A DNA stretch of 64,000 nt from Yamagishiella unicocca (GCA_003116995.1 BDSL01000044.1:124001-188000), one strand, 5' to 3'; shown: positions 10,463 to 22,718, counted from the first letter of the stretch. A program made the numbers and translations. Notes: a model not told the origin generated them from the letters alone.

Positions 10463-12372
10463 GGCCAGCCGCGAGTTGCGTGCCATGCGGCTTGTGCGCT
10501 GCTGTTAGCGGCATATATCGTAACCCTCTGTAACTTTACACGCCTGCATATACCCTGATGTCAGGCTTTCGTGCCGCAAAGGACACCGATAAGCCTGCCC
10601 ACCAAGTCCCCTATGCAGTCGGTCGCTCCCGACATGCCCTCGCGCCCGCCATGACACCGCTCCCGCAATGCAGTCGTCAACGCCACGCCATTGCTCCTGT
10701 CCCCTCCTCGGGACGGGTCTTATCGCCTGCACTGCGATAAATGAGATGATCCGATGTGGCGCTGTTGCAGGTGATGCAGCGAGGCAGGAACCTCATCTTG
10801 GGGCTCGCCCATCGTGACACCGGCGCGAACCATGGGACCTCACTAGCCATCTCTACTATAGGATTGCGGACGGCGGCGCCGCTGCCCACTTGAGCAGCCA
10901 CGCGGAACTGATGAAACAGCGCGGGCAGCACCCATGCGTGGCATAGGGTCCCGGCCCCCATGCGACAGCCACCGCACTTGGTCTGTATGACAATGGCCCT
11001 CGGGTCTGGCGCCCACTATCCCACTATAACGATTATACTACTATCCCGTACCTTGCCTACCTCCACCCTTCTACTAAAAAATGCCGTGCGATGCTGTACA
11101 ATGTCGTACGATTCGCCTAGGGCCGCGCGCACGCATGATGCTCTAGCACCCGGATGTTAATTAACAGCGCCTGATAGAAACGTGTTGCGGATGTAGCAGT
11201 GGCCCAGCCTGCGCGACATTTCGTTCGCCAGATTTCCGACACACACACCCCCGATGCGACCATTCGAAGGTGCGACGTGCACGCGTCCATAGACCCCCAC
11301 GGCCCACTGACAGCCACCGAACAACGTGGTTATGACAAACGCATAAGCCACACACGCGCTCATCCCACGTCCTAAGGCTCTCCCGTACATCTACGGGTGT
11401 CGCTGTGCATACCGTACATAGGTTCTGGAGACGCTTGCGGGGCCTCCCTTGCGCCTTGCTTGCCGGCCTCCACGACGCCCCTCGCGACCTTGCCCGCCGA
11501 GCCATCAACCGCCACCCGCCAACGGCCAACGCATCTCTCGGCCGGAACCCATCCATCTGCTGGAGCTCCAACACGCGCCACAGCGTCCATCGCTTGCGCC
11601 GCCAGCGCACCACCGGCACCGCTCCAGCTCAAAACCCTAAACCCCTCCCCACCAGCACCACTAACCTCGGTAGGGAGCTTGTGGGCACGGCGGGCAGCCG
11701 GCGCCGGTACAGGGCCATTGGAAGGCTGCTGCTCAGCTCTTGCCTCCCCCTCCCGCCTCCCCCTCCCGCCTCCCCCTCCCGCCTGTTTACCCCCAAACCA
11801 AGTAATCGGTACATGGCACATATAACTGCTCGCTTTGGCGGTTGAAACGAACACGAGCGAAGCTTCCCGTCTAGAAGGCATGCCGCATGGTTATGAGCAG
11901 CAGGGCAACCTGAGGCCGGCCCCGCTTCCGCCCCCGCGTCCGCTTCCGGCCCCGCTTCCGCCCCCTCCCCCGCTTCCGCCCCCGCTACCGCTGGTCCACT
12001 GACACCTGCACCACTAGCCTGGTCGCTAGGCAGGACTCCGCCGAAGTGGCCGACCCGCACTCCGCCTCCGCCTGCGTCCGAGTGCGGTCGAGTGCGGTCG
12101 GGTGCGTCCCAATGAGGGTCGCGGCATCAGCGGGTTAGGGGCGGTAGGGGCGGCAGGGGCGGGTGAGGCAGGCGGGATGTCCCCTACCTCTGCCCAGGGC
12201 CCACGGCGACGAACGCGATATACAATGTGCGCTACACGATTCACGGCATGGTGCTTCATCCACCCTGTCATGTAGCTAGGATAGGGCCGCCTCAGTGGAT
12301 CGGGCTCCTCCACATTCGGAGCAAGCTCCCTGCCGCAGCAGCTAGGGCGCACCAACGGCACCGGCCGCATCC
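10463..12372. other. 3' flank of the secreted-protein gene; no certain gene
   Basis: This may be long 3' UTR of the minus-strand gene ending at 12373; a TGTAA on the minus strand lies at 10536-10540. Several minus-strand open stretches show partly coding-like composition (about 12370-12026, 11881-11372, 11390-11157, 10961-10677). The one at 11390-11157 has a hydrophobic segment (VAYAFVITTLFGG) and ends in TAA. None has a known domain or a consistent splice chain, so none is called. A palindrome TTATCGC...GCGATAA lies near 10720-10740. Confidence 0.4.
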
Positions 12373-15300
12373 CTAGGTATGGTCGTGGGGATGATCCGGC
12401 AGTGCCAGTGGATCATCCGCACTACCCGAAGCCTGTGTTTTTCACCCCCGGGGGGCAAGCTGCTGCCGGCCTCACTCTCCGCCCCCTCCCCCTCCCCCTG
12501 CCCGCCCGTAACTGTCCCTTGTCCCTTCTATGTCGTTTCCACGGGTTTCCTATCCTCACTCCCTCCCCCCAACCCGCCGCCGCTGCCGCACGCACCTTGA
12601 TGACTGCCCTGGTAAACTCGCTGCTCCCCAGCAGCAGCTGAATCGCGGTGTCCTTGCTCAGCACGCAGTGCTGGCCGCTGACGATGCCCTGCATCCAACC
12701 GCACCTACGTACCCGCAGGGGTGGGATGGGCGGGGTGGGGTGGGGTGGGGTGGGATGGGGTTTTGAGGAAGACCCGTGGATGCGAGAAAAAACCGTTTAG
12801 AACAGACGGGGTGGGGTGGGGTGGGGTGAGGTGGGTCAAACCGGCGAATCGACAGGGGAGAAGACGCGCGCTCAGCAGGTCCAAGCCGAAAAGCCCTGAT
12901 CCAACCATACGGCATACGACCGTAAGGCACGCTCGGGCTCGATCACCCCTCCCCCCACACCCACCGCCGTACTCCGAACGGCGCGTCCCATATATTGCTT
13001 TGGATCAGTTCTTCGGTTACTCACCTTTCTTGTTACCTCGCAAACTGGACGGTGCCAACTGGCCGGTGCCATCGCCACGAGCTCGCAGCCCCGTCCCGTC
13101 CCTGTCCATAGCCCCAGCACCCAAGGTGCCGTACCCGCCGTACCACGCCGCGCGGCGACCCCGGCCCGGCCCCCCAACCCCCACCTGGAGTCTGCCAGAC
13201 ACGTCGCCTCCTCCACCTCCCGGCACAGCGTCCTCATGGCGTGGTGCAGCGCCGCCGTGGGGCAGCTCCCAAACCCCTCAACGGGGAGCTTCGTGTCATC
13301 ACCGCCCAGCGTGGAGTTCGACTCGGGGGTTGTAATCTCCGAGCCGAAGTGGTGCTTCATCAGCGCGTAGACATCCTTGGGCAGCAGCTGCCCCGCCGCG
13401 GCGTGGATGTCCGGCATGCAGCGGTCTTCCGGAATCCCCTCCGTGCCGTCCGCCCCCCCAGACCTCCTGTACAGCCTGCAGCCGCCAGGGCCGCAAGTGC
13501 TAGGGTGAGGGTAGCGGCGCCAGCAGGCGGCTGCATGTGCGGTGTAGATCATGTCTAGCGTGGGAACAAGGGTGGGTGGCGCGGGAGGGGAGCGGGTGTG
13601 GAGGGGGAGGGGGAGCGGAGGGGGAGGGAGGGGAAGCTACTTTCGATTGCGTCGGCGATTCCCGGCGGACGACGCGCGGGTCGGGTGTCAACAAAATCAC
13701 CAAAAAAAAGGGAAGGGGAAAAGGAGGTGATCAAAGGCCATCCCAGGCCACGGACGTTACCGACGGCGCGACCGGAAACGTAACGCTTCGTCCGTCACCG
13801 CCAGCCAGCGATAACCAGCACGAAAGCCCACGCCAGCAGCAGGCAGCGAGCACCTGACAGGAGGGTCGGGTGTACGCGCTACACCTTGCACACGCAGGGA
13901 ACCTCGCCCCGCTCCGGTTGGTGCCTGCTTTCTTTTGCTGGGGGGTCCTAGAGGCCGCACCAGTCGTACACCCCACCCCCTCTCCCCTGGGCCCCCCGCC
14001 CTCTTCTGTGACACACACACATACACAGCTGCTTGCTGACGTCAGCCACGCCTTCACCAGTGCGCTATCCGCAGCTCCTGGATTGCAAAGTCACCGCCGA
14101 GGCTCCGAAACCCGGCCTCGCGACTCCCGCCGCAGCTCCCTTGTTGGCATTCCCAGATCTCTTCCGCAACCGGTGGGGTCCGGGCATCGCTCCCGCGGCC
14201 TCGCGCCTGTCAATATTGTTACCCTCCTCCACCCACCCAGCCACCCAGCCACCCAGCCATCTTCCTCCAACCATCCACCCAGCCATCTTCCTCCAACCAT
14301 CCACCCAGCCATCTTCCTCCAACCATCCACCCAGCCATCTTCATCCACCCAGCCATCTTCATCCACCCAGCCACCCAGCCATCTTCCTCCACCCAGCCAC
14401 CCAGCCATCTTCATCCACCCAGCCATCCTCATCCACCCAGCCATCTTCCTCCAACCATCCACCCAGCCATCTTCCTCCAACCATCCACCCAGCCATCTTC
14501 CTCCAACCATCCACCCAGCCATCTTCATCCACCCAGCCACCCAGCCGTCTTCATCCACCCAGCCACCCAGCCATCTTCCTCCACCCATCCACCCAGCCGT
14601 CTTCATCCACCCAGCCACCCAGCCATCTTCCTCCACCCAGCCATCTTCATCCACCCAGCCACCCAGCCATCTTCCTCCACCCAGCCACCCAGCCATCTTC
14701 ATCCACCCAGCCATCTTCATCCACCCAGCCACCCAGCCATCTTCCTCCGCCCAGCCACCCAGCCATCTTCATCCACCCAGCCATCCTCATCCACCCAGCC
14801 ATCTTCCTCCACCCAGCCACCCAGCCATCCTCCTCCATCCAGCCATCTTCCAAACGCACCTCTGCAAGGCGCTATTGACGCAGTAAAGTCCGTGTGGGGG
14901 TCGTGCGAGAGGAAGCAGGCGCCCGTGACGCCATCCCAGTCGCAATTGCTGTCGAGGTGGCACGCGGCGCGGTCGCTGGCCCCCCGGCACGAGAACGCCT
15001 CGATGGCAAACTGCTTAGCAATCCTGCGCCGAGCGGTGATGGTGAGAGGGACAAGCAAAGACAGCGGTGATGATGAGAGGGGAAGACAAAAGCAGCGGGG
15101 ACATCATACAGGGTGGTGGCTACGGATCCGGGCGGCGTCGGCAGGGTGGCCCGGCGCCTGGGCGCCTGGGTGCAGGGGTGCAGTGGGTGCAGGGGTGCAG
15201 GGGTGCAGGGGTGCAGTGGGTGCAGGGGTGCAGGGTGCAGGGAAGCAGGGGTGCAGGGGTGCAGGGATGCAGGGAAGCAGCCGGTGCAGGGAAGCAGCCG

Positions 15301-15942
15301 GTGTGGCATTGCCAGGCGCATGACCCGGGTGGCCAAGGCAGTGCATCCAGCGTCATTGGCCATGACGCAGGCAGGGTGCGCTGGGAGCGCCAGTGCCGCC
15401 TAGTAACCTGCCGGGCTTCCCAGTTGGCAGGAAGAGCGTGCGTGCATGGAGCGCCTGGGTGCTTCGACCCCAGATCCGGGAGATGGTAGCCCGGTTGGTG
15501 CGTTGGCCCATAGCAAAGAGACTTACAGCTCTGCCGGCAACGACGGGCTGGGAAAGCTGGCGGACGCGACGTTGAGCGGGTTGAATAAACAGCTCGCGCC
15601 ATCGTACACGCACGTCGAGCCGGTGATACCGTCCGGCTGAGCGGCGAGCTGTTTGTGCGCCTGTGCTGACAGCGCAAACGTAGTCATCGCCCACTGCGTC
15701 AAGACTTCGGCTGCTGAGTAGAAGTGCGCGTGGTCTTGAATCTCCTTGGTTTTAACAAACGTGCCCGCTTCCGCCGCGGTCCTGACAGGTTCGGTCGCCT
15801 TGTACAGCTTGCCTAGTATGTCGCCGTTTGAGGCGAGCCTACGCCAGCTAGAAGCATAAGCTTCCGACAGCAGGACGCATGAGACTGTTAAGGCGAAAGC
15901 CTGCGCATACCATTTCCTATTATTACGCCCTACAGCTGACAT
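12373..15942 (-). CDS. Predicted secreted Cys-containing protein, family unknown
   Basis: Seven exons keep frame: 15942-15527, 15023-14860, 14206-14095, 13475-13185, 13058-13025, 12688-12596 and 12432-12373, giving 389 residues. The ATG at 15942 starts a signal peptide with a basic N-region, the core FALTVSCVLLSEAYA and likely cleavage after that alanine. A Cys cluster in exon 2 reads CRGASDRAACHLDSNCDW then GACF, a spacing typical of small extracellular disulfide modules. Exon 3 adds CPDPTGC, and exon 4 has the helical, acidic MPDIHAAAGQLLPKDVY. The protein probably acts in the extracellular matrix or secretory path; that is inference from the signal peptide and cysteines. Exons 1, 2 and 6 are firm. 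Exon 3 and the exact start of exon 4 (13475 or 13466) are less so, as is the short last exon. Introns 1 and 2 carry large minisatellites. Confidence 0.6.
12763..12804 (-). repeat. Dispersed CCACGGGTCTTCC element copy
   Basis: On the minus strand this reads TTCTAAACGGTTTTTTC then GCATCCACGGGTCTTCCTC. It lies just upstream of exon 6 of the secreted-protein gene, inside the intron and in sense orientation. It matches copies at 2221-2260, 58797-58842 and 63965-64000. Confidence 0.7.
14222..14850. repeat. Minisatellite of CCACCCAGCCATCTTC units in an intron
   Basis: About 630 bp of units built from CACCCAGC, CATCTTCCTCCA and CATCTTCATCCA in variable order. It lies between exons 2 and 3 of the secreted-protein gene. 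All Ser/Pro/His-rich or Gly/Trp-rich translations here come from the repeat. Confidence 0.85.
15171..15300. repeat. GTGCAGGG minisatellite in an intron
   Basis: Repeats of GGGTGCAG with occasional GGAAGCAG variants fill about 130 bp of intron 1 of the secreted-protein gene. Noncoding. Confidence 0.8.
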
Positions 15943-18363
15943 GTCCAATCCCGCTTCGAATTCAGCGAAAGCAAGGCACTTGCATGTCCTAACGTGACCC
16001 ACGCACTTCACTTTCGAGTAGTACGTAAAGCCTATAGCTTTTGTCTGTTATGCGTTTCAAATTGCACAATCAACATGATACATGTAAAATGCAGCGTCTT
16101 GTTCCCATGTCCCAAAGCCCGCCATTAGCGCCAATGACGCAAGGCCCATGTGCATCCTTGCTTCTAACGTGCAATTATCAGCGCTGGCCGTTCACGCATA
16201 TTTATACAAACATACGTACCCAATGGCAATTTCTGCTTTGGTGTATCAAACGCAGGTAACGCAGCCCGTCGCCGCCTGGTTCACCTTTCCCGCTGAAGCC
16301 CATCCTGCCACAGGTATCGATATATCGACATACAAAATATTAAACTACTTGCGCCTGGGTTAGACGGGCCATTATGAGCAATGTGACCCGTGGGGCTACA
16401 GTAAGGTAAATCGGTACTCCGATGCAGAGGCGCCGCGACAGGCTACGACGCGCTGTGCATATGGAACCCGTCAGCCCTGTCAGTTACTCAAAATTAATGA
16501 ACGCGGCGGGGCGTTGTATGACATCGCTACAAGACGTGCAGAGGCGTGCAGATGGTGCAATTGTGTAAGCGCATAACCCTGGCAACGCGAAGGATGGCTT
16601 AGTATAGCTTCTAAGGGGAAGAGCAGCAGCGCATGCAGAAAAGATTGGGTCCAGGCAGCTTCAGCAGCTTGGTTTCGCCGATCTCTTTAGTACCGCTGGG
16701 TACCGTGCCCGCAGCGTAAAAGACATTGGCGACATGAGGATTTGCAATACATGGCGTTGTGGACCAACTGTCAAGACCCTCTACCACAGTGCCTCCCAGC
16801 AAACGGGTCCTGTTTTTATTGGCGCATCAGGCAGCAGGAGCTTCATAGCAAACTTACAGGGCCCGTGGTTCCTTCCTAAGCGCTGTGGCGGCCCTGTAGG
16901 CGCATTCAACAGCTTCGACCGGAACGTCGTTGCAGCATATGCGAGCCCAACTGATGGGGTGATGCTGGGGCGAGTGTTCCATACTGCGCGTGTCAACGTG
17001 TGGCATAGGATTTAAATTTTCGGCGAGAGGCGATGGGTGAGGATGGGCGACCACACCCGTATGCGGTACCCCGTTGGTGGCTGTGCATGGGCAAGAGGTG
17101 GTCCGGGGACACGCAGCCCGCCGCTCACTGTCCTCAGCTCGGCCGTTAATAGGCATCCCGACGAACCATGGTGGACCTCTGGATTTGCACAACCGCGTCT
17201 GATGGGCTGCGCGTTTGGCAACGATACGCGAGGCACCTACACCGCAAAAGTAACCTCTCCATCTCGAGGCCAGCTATACCATCCGCCAAATCCATCAGTA
17301 CAGCTAGGCGAAGCTAGGGGTTACGACGCGCCAGTGCCGTATTCGTGCCTCCATTCCCTGTTTGCGCTTCGCCAAGCCAAAGCCCACGCTGGAGCCAATA
17401 GCAACGCGTATTGGGCGGAGCGGATTCGTCGGCACCCTCGAGCTGCTGAGCCGACACTTATTTAACGTCCTCACAGTCAAGTCCCAAACGCATAATACAC
17501 CCGAACAAACAGGACGAGCATACAGTTATTTCTTGATGTGGCGCGTGGTGCACGTGTGTACCCCCAAAATCCGAACGGTATGAGGCGTAGAGGTATAACC
17601 CTAAATCCCCACGCAATACGCGTGCCCCTTAAACGCACCGCCAGCGTACCTTTTACTGTACCAAAGCAAACCCCGGATCCAATTGTGAGACCAGCGGTGC
17701 AAATCGCTTTAGGCACTCCGGACACGCCATGTGTGAACACGGTGATCACAACTCACGTCATCACACCCCACCTCATGCCCTCCTGGGTTTTCCAGCCTAC
17801 AGACCCGCACCTCTGCCTTTCTGGACGTTGGACGTTGGCGATATTTCCCACCTTTCACCACGCTTCTGCCTCTCACTGAACTGAAATGCCCGGCGCCTGC
17901 TGCTTTGAGCAATGGCCGCCAGGTTACGACCCAAATGCCTGAATCCTATCAAGTGCCTGGATCCTACCAGCAAAACAAATGTCTGAATCGCACCAGCAGC
18001 ACAACCCGAAATGCAACCCAATACAGGTGCAGCTCCCCTGGCGAGTGAAGACTAGTGCGGAGAGAGCAACATGCCGTGACACGACATGACAGCCAAGCAT
18101 GCATGGCTGCGGCTGTGTTGCGGCTCCGGTGCGCCTCCAGCAGCCATACGCATGATCGCGCAAGCCATATGCAGCACCTGCACCTCCAAGTACCAGTAGT
18201 CCCGTGGGAGCACCCCACGCGCCTCGTCCCTCACCATCGCCCCTGCCCCTGCCCCTGCCGTTGCACGGCCCCCTCCAGCGCACATCCTCAGCATCTGGCC
18301 CTCGAGTAACTGCCACCCCGCTCACCCATCCACCCATCCACCCTACCACCTGCCTCCTCCTCC
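15943..18363. other. Intergenic region with possible decayed gene fragments
   Basis: No complete gene is supported. On the minus strand, 16802-16611 is an open, protein-like stretch ending in TAG. A second stretch (16996-16781) overlaps it in a shifted frame. Together they could be remnants of one frameshifted gene, but no family is recognisable. Plus-strand open stretches at about 17037-17465 and 17538-17879 lack domains. Three related CCTGAATCCTA-like units lie near 17935-17990. Part of the region probably holds the 3' UTR of the Rab gene. Confidence 0.35.
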
Positions 18364-21007
18364 TCACCCGCAACACCCGCCGCCTCGCGGCTCCGAGGCC
18401 CCAGCCCTGCCGCCGCCGCTCGACCCCGGCTCCGCACCCAGCGGCTTATCGATAGCCAGGCGCTCGTGGTTGTAGCTGCGCAGCAGTGACGGCGTGTCGA
18501 CTATATTGACAAGGACGCCCCAGACCAGGCCGTCGTACACGCCCTCTTCCGTACGGGCCGATGTCTCTTGGTACATGCACCCGTGCTCCCGGGCAAAGGC
18601 GGCTCCCTCCTCCGGGGAAACAGCGCGCTCCTCGCCCTGAGTCGAGGGGATATGGGGTCCGGGGTGCCGGGGGTGAGGGTTACGGCAAGGGTTTGGAGGG
18701 TGAACGGGGCGGAGGGGCAACCTCGGAGGGACACCTCGAGATTATTAATTGTATGGGATCTATAAGTAGGATATCATGTTATAAAATATTTGGGTTGGGA
18801 CGGTGCAGTGGCACCGCTGAGGAATGCCACAGGAGGGGGCGATGGTGATCGTGGCGATGGTGGGTGCGGATGCAAGTGGCGGGGTTGCCGCGAAGGCGGG
18901 GGGTCCGGAGCTGGCGGCGACGAAGCCAGGAGATCCGCAACGCTGCAGGCATCCTGCGTGCACACCTAAACTGAGCCCACCCCGGCTACAAGCTCCGGCT
19001 GCATCGCAGCAGCACCGGCTGTCCACATGCCGTACACAACGGCGGCGACACCCACGCCCCACACCGCCCACCAAGTCCTCGCTTGAACGCCAAGATTAGA
19101 TTACCGTAGCGTATCCACGCGTGCCAAGTCCTTAGTACACCACCTTCTGCCCTCCCCCCTCCCCACCATGTCGATCTTGTTGCCGATCACCATCTTGATC
19201 GCGTCCGGGAAGGTGGAGTAGCGCCCGACCTCGGGCAGCCAGTGCCGGCCGATAGCGTCGAGCGTGTCCCGGCGGGTGACGTCGTACACTGCCGTACGAA
19301 AACACAACGGCGGGATGCAAGGGGCCCGGGGTCCCTCCGAGTGGTAAGCTGGTGCGTCACCGGGTGTGAGGGGCTGCGGGATGGGGTGGGGAGTGCGCGT
19401 GCAGCCCGTGTAGCGACGGCAGCTTCGCGATGTCAGCCTTGCGGGTAGTCCCTAATCCGACAATGGTGGTGGCCAGCTGGTCAGCGAGGGAGGAGCCTCG
19501 GGAGCGACGCCCCCGCCCCGACCGAGTCATAGTGGCCCCGTCATCAATAACCCATTCGCATCGTATGCATTCGCCTGGGCAGCCGCATGTCCCTTCCTTC
19601 CCGCGACATGCCCTTTCCTTCCCGCGACATGCCCTTTCCTTCCCGCGACATGACCTTTCCTTCCCGCGACATGCCCCTTCCTTCCCGCGACATGCCCTTT
19701 CCTTCCCGCGACGTGCTAGCGGCTGCCTCCGAATGCCAGGGAACGCCACCTCACGTTCAGCGGCGTGAGACGCGCGAGCTTGGGTCCGTCGGAGTGGTAT
19801 GACCCCACCCTCCGCGGGCTGTGACCTCTGAAACCGCTCCGCCCTGCCCCGCCCCGGCCCCCATCTGCAGGCTGTCCCCTGCGCCTCCTTGCAACACCGC
19901 TCACCGAATACGACACCCTGCGCTCCCCGGTAGTAATTGGCGGTGACCGCCTGAAATTTCTCTGGGGGGAAATGAGGGGGAGGAGGCAGGGGTTGCAGGG
20001 GGCAGGCGGGGCCGCTGACTACCGGACTTCACAGGCGCGGGGCGTGGGGCTGGGTAGCAGCCGGCACAGAGGGCACGCCCCTATCGTCGGCGTCCCAGAA
20101 CTGGGCTAGCTGTCGCCGTGCTTTCCCCGGCCCTGCATCACCCAGCTAGAATCTGAATGCGGCTACGACGGCCACGGACTGCGAGACCCCTTACAGCCGC
20201 TGCAGGTGCTACCGCACCAAGGCTTTTGGCACCGGTCCAAACCTGCCGGTCGGTGCAGCCAATGGAGGCGCTGCGCGCCGCCCTGGCTCGGCTGCCACCA
20301 CCCGCCCCGTGAGTTGTCGGCAGCAGCGGAAGCGGCCACCCCGGCCATCCCTGGAGCGCGTCGCTACATACACGTACCCGCCCCCGCCGTGTCCCACAGC
20401 GTCACCCCGACGCTCTTGTTGTCGAACTTGTAGCGCTTGAAGTGGAAGTCGCAGCCTGCGGTCGGAGTCAGAGGAGAGGGGGGGGGGCAGGGGGACACCC
20501 GGGGACCTAGAGGGTGTGCGTGTGTGTTTTTGTGTGTTTGAAGAGCCCGACGATCCCTGACAGCGAGGGAGAGCCAGAAGGCCAGCTGCGCGCAGGCATT
20601 GAGGTAAAGCAGCATATATTTCCAGTGGCTGGATTGAGAAGGAAGCAGCTAGGCGGCCTGGGCTTTGTGCAAAAACCGTGTGTGTGGGGGGGAGGGGGGG
20701 CCGTTGAACACGTGGCCAAGCGTAAGATCCCTTCCGTATGCGTGTGCAGCGCCGGCGTCGCACCCTCGTCACGCCGCCGATGTCCGAACCCTTAAGTGCC
20801 GACGGTGTCAATGTTTCGGCCCAATTTTGGTGGTGCGGGCAGCGCACCTATTGTGGCCTGTGTGTCGATGTTGAACTTATCAATGAAAAGTCGGCGAATC
20901 AAACACGTTTTGCCAACGCCTGCGCTACCCACGAAGACGACCTTTACGAGGTGGTCGTCCATCTCCGTGGGCGTCGAGACGGAAAAGGATATGGATGCGT
21001 CGTTCAT
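18364..21007 (-). CDS. Rab18/RabC-like small GTPase lacking the catalytic glutamine
   Basis: Five exons: 21007-20848, 20455-20378, 19961-19905, 19288-19167 and 18636-18364, all with matching phases and good GT-AG signals, give 229 residues. The P-loop GSAGVGKT is at residues 27-34, the effector-side TIG at 52-54, WDTAG at 74-78, NKID at 135-138 and ETSA at 163-166. The C-terminus is CCG, a geranylgeranylation-type double cysteine. [20 protein letters not shown] and the YST-x4-IKM-x-IGNK spacing match the Rab18/RabC branch, which acts on lipid droplets, ER and peroxisomes. The residue after WDTAG is Ala79 (codon GCG) where Rabs have the GTP-hydrolysing Gln; the next residues, EKF, are normal. 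The alanine codon is intact just before an intron, so it is not a splicing artefact. ATGs at 21007 and 20962 (MDDH) are both possible starts. Confidence 0.88.
19592..19712. repeat. 21-bp tandem repeat in Rab intron 3
   Basis: Six near-perfect copies of a 21-bp unit containing TTCCCGCGACATGCCC lie between the exon with NYYRGAQG and the exon with NKID. Noncoding. Confidence 0.8.
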
Positions 21008-21247
21008 GAGCGGTAAGCTCTGTCGCCCATATATAACATGTGGTGAGGTTTCTGACCATGGCAAGGGAACGCCTGCTGCTAACGGCGAAGCACAGTAGTT
21101 TTGCAATGTTTGGTTGCTCGTACAACAAAACGAAAGCCAGTTATTATCATAGATGCTTATGAATTGACATCCTAATGTACCTCCTCAGTATGTTTACAAC
21201 TTGTACTCTTGCCACTGTACCCGAAATTTTGCAGCGGCTCAGGCCGG

Positions 21248-21742
21248 ATGCTGCGTAGGCCGTTGATCGACTACTTGGCATCATGCGCTTGCACATCAAG
21301 AGCAACATGTGCTGGTTTTGCCTCAAGCAGCAATGAAGGCATCGGCGCAGCGCGTGGTCTGGGCACCTTGCTTGATGCGTCGGCCGCTGGCCCAGGGCCA
21401 TCTTCAGGGCTCCTTATGCACCTGACCTCCAACCTGAGAGCTCAGCACTGGCAGCTAGCGGCACCGTTGTTCGGGCGGGCGGCACTTCCGGTGCATCGAC
21501 TGCAACCAGTCGCTGTTCAGCTGCCCCACGGTCTGCTGTACATGCCTTTAGGCGCTGGGCAAGCAGATGGAGATCTCCATGATTATTTTCACCCGGCAGG
21601 AGCTGTCCCCGGATTACAGCTGCCAGGTGGCCTGGCCGACACTACGCTGCAATGCATTACTACCAAGACTTGGCGGCGGATGAAGATAAAGAAGCACAAG
21701 GTCAAAAAGCGGCGGAGACGCAATAGGCACAAGAGCACTTAA
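21248..21742 (+). CDS. Mitochondrial small-subunit ribosomal protein mS38 / Cox24-like
   Basis: Single exon, 164 residues, ATG at 21248. The N-terminus MLRRPLIDYLASCACTSRAT is Arg/Ser-rich and poor in acids, as in a mitochondrial presequence. The middle is variable. The last 30 residues, TTKTWRRMKIKKHKVKKRRR and onward, match the DUF1713 signature of mS38 (human AURKAIP1, yeast Cox24/Qri5), an extremely basic helix embedded in mitoribosomal RNA. In this family only that C-terminal segment is conserved, so length and middle are uninformative. The frame is also open upstream of the ATG but offers no other ATG. The gene sits 240 bp from the start of the Rab gene, divergently, so they may share a promoter. 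Confidence 0.82.
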   Translation: MLRRPLIDYLASCACTSRATCAGFASSSNEGIGAARGLGTLLDASAAGPGPSSGLLMHLTSNLRAQHWQLAAPLFGRAALPVHRLQPVAVQLPHGLLYMPLGAGQADGDLHDYFHPAGAVPGLQLPGGLADTTLQCITTKTWRRMKIKKHKVKKRRRRNRHKST

Positions 21743-22718
21743 GGGGGCAAGTGGCTGCCAGCGGTGCAGAAGCGTGTGCGTGGTGTGTATGGCTTCATTG
21801 GCCCAGGCGGTGTTGGGACGTTGCGCATCTAATAAGGACACGTCTAGACGGCTGGTGCATTGCTGTAGTACGTAGTGTGACACGCATGGGGTATGGAACT
21901 TGTGTGGATTGGAGCAGGACGCAATCGGACCACGTTTGTGGGCAGTTCACACCTTGCTTAAAAACCAGGCCGGGCCAAAGTGCCGCTTGCGGGCGTGAAG
22001 ACCACGGCGCGGTGTGTTTCATTGCTTCCTGCGCCATACCTTTCACAGGCAGCGGACTAATTAATTTTCGTCCAGCCACACTCATTGTTTTTCGGGGAGG
22101 GAAGGATGGTCGTGCTATGGACGACGTGGTGTAAGTTCACCTGGTTAAGGGCATGTTCGTTTGGATGGGAGCATGAGGAGCTTTGTTGGGGACGTGGCTG
22201 AGACCACGGGGTCTTTCAACAGGGGGTCCTTCTTATGAGGAACGACGAAGCGCACAGTTTGCTAGTTGTGTAACCCTCGATACCATCGCGTCGCGCACCT
22301 GTGTCACACCGGTCTAGCAGAAAGGTAAACATAAGGACGTTACGCAAGCGCCATAAGCAATCCAACGTTTCTGCCATATGGATTCCACCCGCAGCTGGGT
22401 AGACGTCTTTGGACTTTGCTGACATAGTAAGCAGTGGGCCGGCACAAAGAAAACCAAGATTCCTAGCCTTTCGGCTTCCAGCTCACAATGTTACAATACG
22501 TATGCAAGCGTTTTCATGTATGATGTGACGGATTTGCTGTAAAGACCTGCATCACTTGCCGTACACGGCAAAAGCGGAAAGCCTCGGCCCATGGTCAGCT
22601 TCCTTCCCTTTCCGCCCGAACGGTCTCAAAGGGCTGCCAATTGACTGCGAAGTCATTGCACCCCGACCAATTACAGGGTACACGTGTCCACTTAATTTTA
22701 AGCTTTCAGGACATAACG
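21743..22718. other. 3' UTR of the mS38-like gene and RETICULATA-related upstream region
   Basis: The 976 bp hold the mS38 3' UTR up to a TGTAA at 22130-22134, then 580 bp before the next plus-strand ATG. No exon or RNA gene is seen here. Confidence 0.5.
22130..22134 (+). terminator. Poly(A) signal TGTAA
   Basis: First TGTAA downstream of the mS38-like stop, about 390 bp away. TGTAA is the usual poly(A) signal of volvocine algae. Confidence 0.5.

Noticed and set aside
14033..14886. Long Ser/Pro/His-rich plus-strand frames resembling a cell-wall protein
   Set aside because: They run only through the CCACCCAGCC minisatellite inside an intron of the minus-strand secreted-protein gene.
15943..16011. 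Upstream start for the secreted protein at 16011
   Set aside because: The codon there is GTG, and starting at the ATG at 15942 gives a proper signal peptide.
21209..21247. Longer N-terminus for the mS38-like protein
   Set aside because: The upstream in-frame codon is TTG. The first ATG is at 21248 and gives a good mitochondrial presequence.
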